Position numbers and translations under genes: made by a program. A stretch of DNA of 64,000 bases from Artemisia argyi (Eukaryota > Streptophyta > Magnoliopsida > Asterales > Asteraceae), in the NCBI GenBank assembly GCA_030686995.1, contig CM060696.1, forward strand, positions 110,542,949 to 110,606,948, written 5' to 3'. This document shows, piece by piece, positions 61,967 through 64,000 of this stretch. How positions within the stretch are numbered: the stretch's first letter is position 1; the number at the start of each line of letters is the position of its first letter. The notes below the pieces were generated by a model. The model saw only the letters and a program-made list of their open reading frames with translations. It was not told where the DNA came from and did no database searches.

Positions 61967-62216
61967 TGATATGTGTATTTTTGCACATATCTTTTCGTCC
62001 AATTTTCAAGTCAAAACGACCAAAAACACTTGAAAAAAATCAAATAATGTTACAAATATCTTTGGATTGTGTTTTTATGTGTTTCGGGTACAAAAGGATT
62101 GAAAACAGACGAAAACTGAGCAAAGTTTGCATAATTGGCAAAAACAGTCCCTGAACTTTCAGAAAATGGCAAAATAAATCACCAATAAACCCTTTTTGTC
62201 AAAGCTTTTTGTTTTC

Positions 62217-62335
<119 letters not shown>

Positions 62336-62852
62336 ACAAAATTTGTTTTTATTTCAAATCAATTTTTAAACCTAAACCTATACCAATCCTAATCCGAAAG
62401 CCAACACCACTCCAATCCAATTATTAAACCCAACCCAACCCCTATCTTAACCCAAGCCCAAATTAACCCTACAACTAATAAAAAGCAAAACCTGCACCCT
62501 GGTTTTATTCACTCAACATACCATGTCAAACACTTCACCCCTTTTCCTCCCCATCCCTGCTATTACCCACGATACATCCCCCCCATCCTTTCACGTGATA
62601 CCAAACCCATCACGGGTATCCACTCCAGGTCACCCTCCACTCACACCTTCTCCAAGACTTCACAAACCATACCTACCCACACCAATTTGGCGCCTAAATT
62701 GAAGATGAGGGCTGAGATGGCTTCTACTTTAATCCAATGGCTGTAATTAATTGCAAAGAAGCACAAGTGATCCAGCTCATCCTTTTGTCTCACACAGGAA
62801 AGCACAACTCAGAAGAGGACAAGTGAAGGCAGTGGAACCCTAGAAATTGAAG

Positions 62853-62860
62853 TATAAATA
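62853..62860 (+). promoter_or_regulatory. E7 LTR TATA box
   Basis: TATAAATA about 890 bases after the LTR start. The downstream AATTAGGGTTTTAG resembles transcribed leader sequence. No palindrome array like those of E1, E2 or E4 is seen upstream. Confidence 0.5.
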
Positions 62861-64000
62861 GTTAATGATGGTGTAGCCTCAAAGGCAATTAGGGTTTTAG
62901 TTTTAGTTTCAGTAATTTTAGTTTTTTTTTAATCTTTTGTACTCTTTTATTCAATCAAATGAAAGTCTAAAATTCTGTTGTCATTGCTTTTCTCTTGCTT
63001 ATTTTTTTGTCATAAATTCTGTTTCACTATTGCTTATTTAAGTTAGGTTAATCTTGGTTCACAATTTCTTGTTCAAATTATAGTTCAACCCTTTGTTTTT
63101 AGTCATAAAGTTTCATCAGGTACACTCTCAAGGGAGTGTTTGGCACAATATTATATGTAGAGTAAAAACTGTTTTTAGTCATTCAATTTCCTTCAAATAG
63201 CTTAGATTTAGTATATTTAGTTGTTGTGGGTTATGTTTCAGTAGATTGTTGAGTTTTCAAGGAGTGGAGTAAGTTTTCAAAAGTTCTACAGTCGACTTTC
63301 ATAAGTCACTAAATCCACCCTCTTTGACCCATTTTGCACACCACTGTTTCGTAGATAAGGTAGGATAGATTAATTTAGTTGTTTTCAATGTTTGAAGTGG
63401 GCTCATAATAGGATCAGGCATTTAGCAACATTTGGTAGCATAGAGTTTTTAGCCGAGGTTAATGGTTGTACCGATTTCAACCCAATGCCATACCAACTGC
63501 ATAACCTGCCCCCTCTGATCCATGTTTTAGGTGGGTTTAAGATAGAATTCAGATTTGGATGTTATAGTTTCAAGCAACGAGTAGTATAGGGCCATGTATA
63601 TTAGCTTGTTTTATTTCACTTAGGGGCTTTGTTGGTACCAAAACTTGCGGCTGCCCAAGCTCCATTCACCACTGCTGCATCAGCAGTTGCAGTCCCACAA
63701 TACCACTTTTGATCTTGAATTTAGGCTAGTTATAGTAGCATTCGGGGTATGGTTTTGTGTTTACAAATAGTTTGTAGTATAGATTTTAGGTGTTTGATCT
63801 TATTTTAGATTTTGAAATACATTTGCTTGCTTGTTAAAGGGCTGCAAAACCCCACTCAGTCCACTATATACTTTTGCAACCCCTTTTGCTAGTATTTTTC
63901 ATTTGCTCTTCTTTGATCCTCATGGTCTAAAATTCAGTATGAATGATCCTTGATAGATGGTTAATGTTTGTATATTTTTAGTTTGATTTAGAAATTTTTC

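Noticed and set aside
62340..64000. Possible gene to the right of the microsatellite
   Set aside because: Only short frames up to 65 residues without motifs; the sequence continues an LTR with a TATA box and typical leader composition.

Overview
The window looks like a plant nuclear heterochromatic block built entirely of nested LTR retrotransposons. I found no host protein-coding gene, rRNA or tRNA gene. The families (Athila-like and chromodomain Ty3/gypsy, Sirevirus-like and other Ty1/copia, tRNA-iMet and tRNA-Asp-like primer sites) are plant families. The gag/PR-like protein style of one family recalls annotated Asteraceae (Tanacetum/Chrysanthemum-type) repeats, but that species guess is inference from memory. 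I use local names E1a, E1b, E2, E3, E4, E5, E7 and E8.

Layout: E2 is a chromodomain Ty3/gypsy element (+) that enters from the left and ends at 55492, with 3.3 kb LTRs. Its 5' LTR is interrupted by E1a (1-4851, +, an Athila-like element whose left part lies outside the window). Its pol gene is interrupted between RT and RNase H by E3 (11388-50224, -, a large Athila-type element with about 4.9 kb LTRs and a GTAGC target duplication). E3 itself received E1b (26832-34459, -, same family as E1a, gag-only and non-autonomous, duplication GTCTG) in its protease region, and E4 (40905-49380, -, Sirevirus-like Ty1/copia lacking the integrase core, duplication GGGTG) in its upstream LTR. To the right of E2 are an LTR fragment of another gypsy family (E8, 55493-56016, -), a Ty1/copia element (E5, 56017-61966, -) and the start of a further Athila-like LTR (E7, 61967-64000, +) inserted in the E5 leader.

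The left LTR of E3 is rearranged. A 5484-bp unit (13701-19184, partly repeated from 19185) mixes E2 LTR, E3 LTR tail and the 3' half of E2 pol. It repeats the E3/E2 right-hand junction and shows that unequal exchange followed E3 insertion. Two copies in this rearrangement retain the empty E4 target site.

The most interesting structure is a recurrent non-coding module in E1 and E3: a perfect 8-9 bp hairpin with a short purine loop, followed after 3-6 nt by AAGTGTAAGGGG or AGTGTGGGGG. It occurs once directly before the 3' LTR, as the polypurine tract, and again internally, with stem changes that preserve pairing between families. Other unusual signals are family-specific palindrome arrays near LTR TATA boxes, a four-hairpin array in E3, and a second promoter-like palindrome/TATA block in E4 in front of an unknown 234-residue ORF.

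Functionally the elements form an autonomous/non-autonomous mixture. E3 pol is a long open frame with intact RT, RNase H and D35E residues. E1b has no RT or integrase but near-identical LTRs (three differences counted by eye), so it must have moved recently using proteins supplied in trans.
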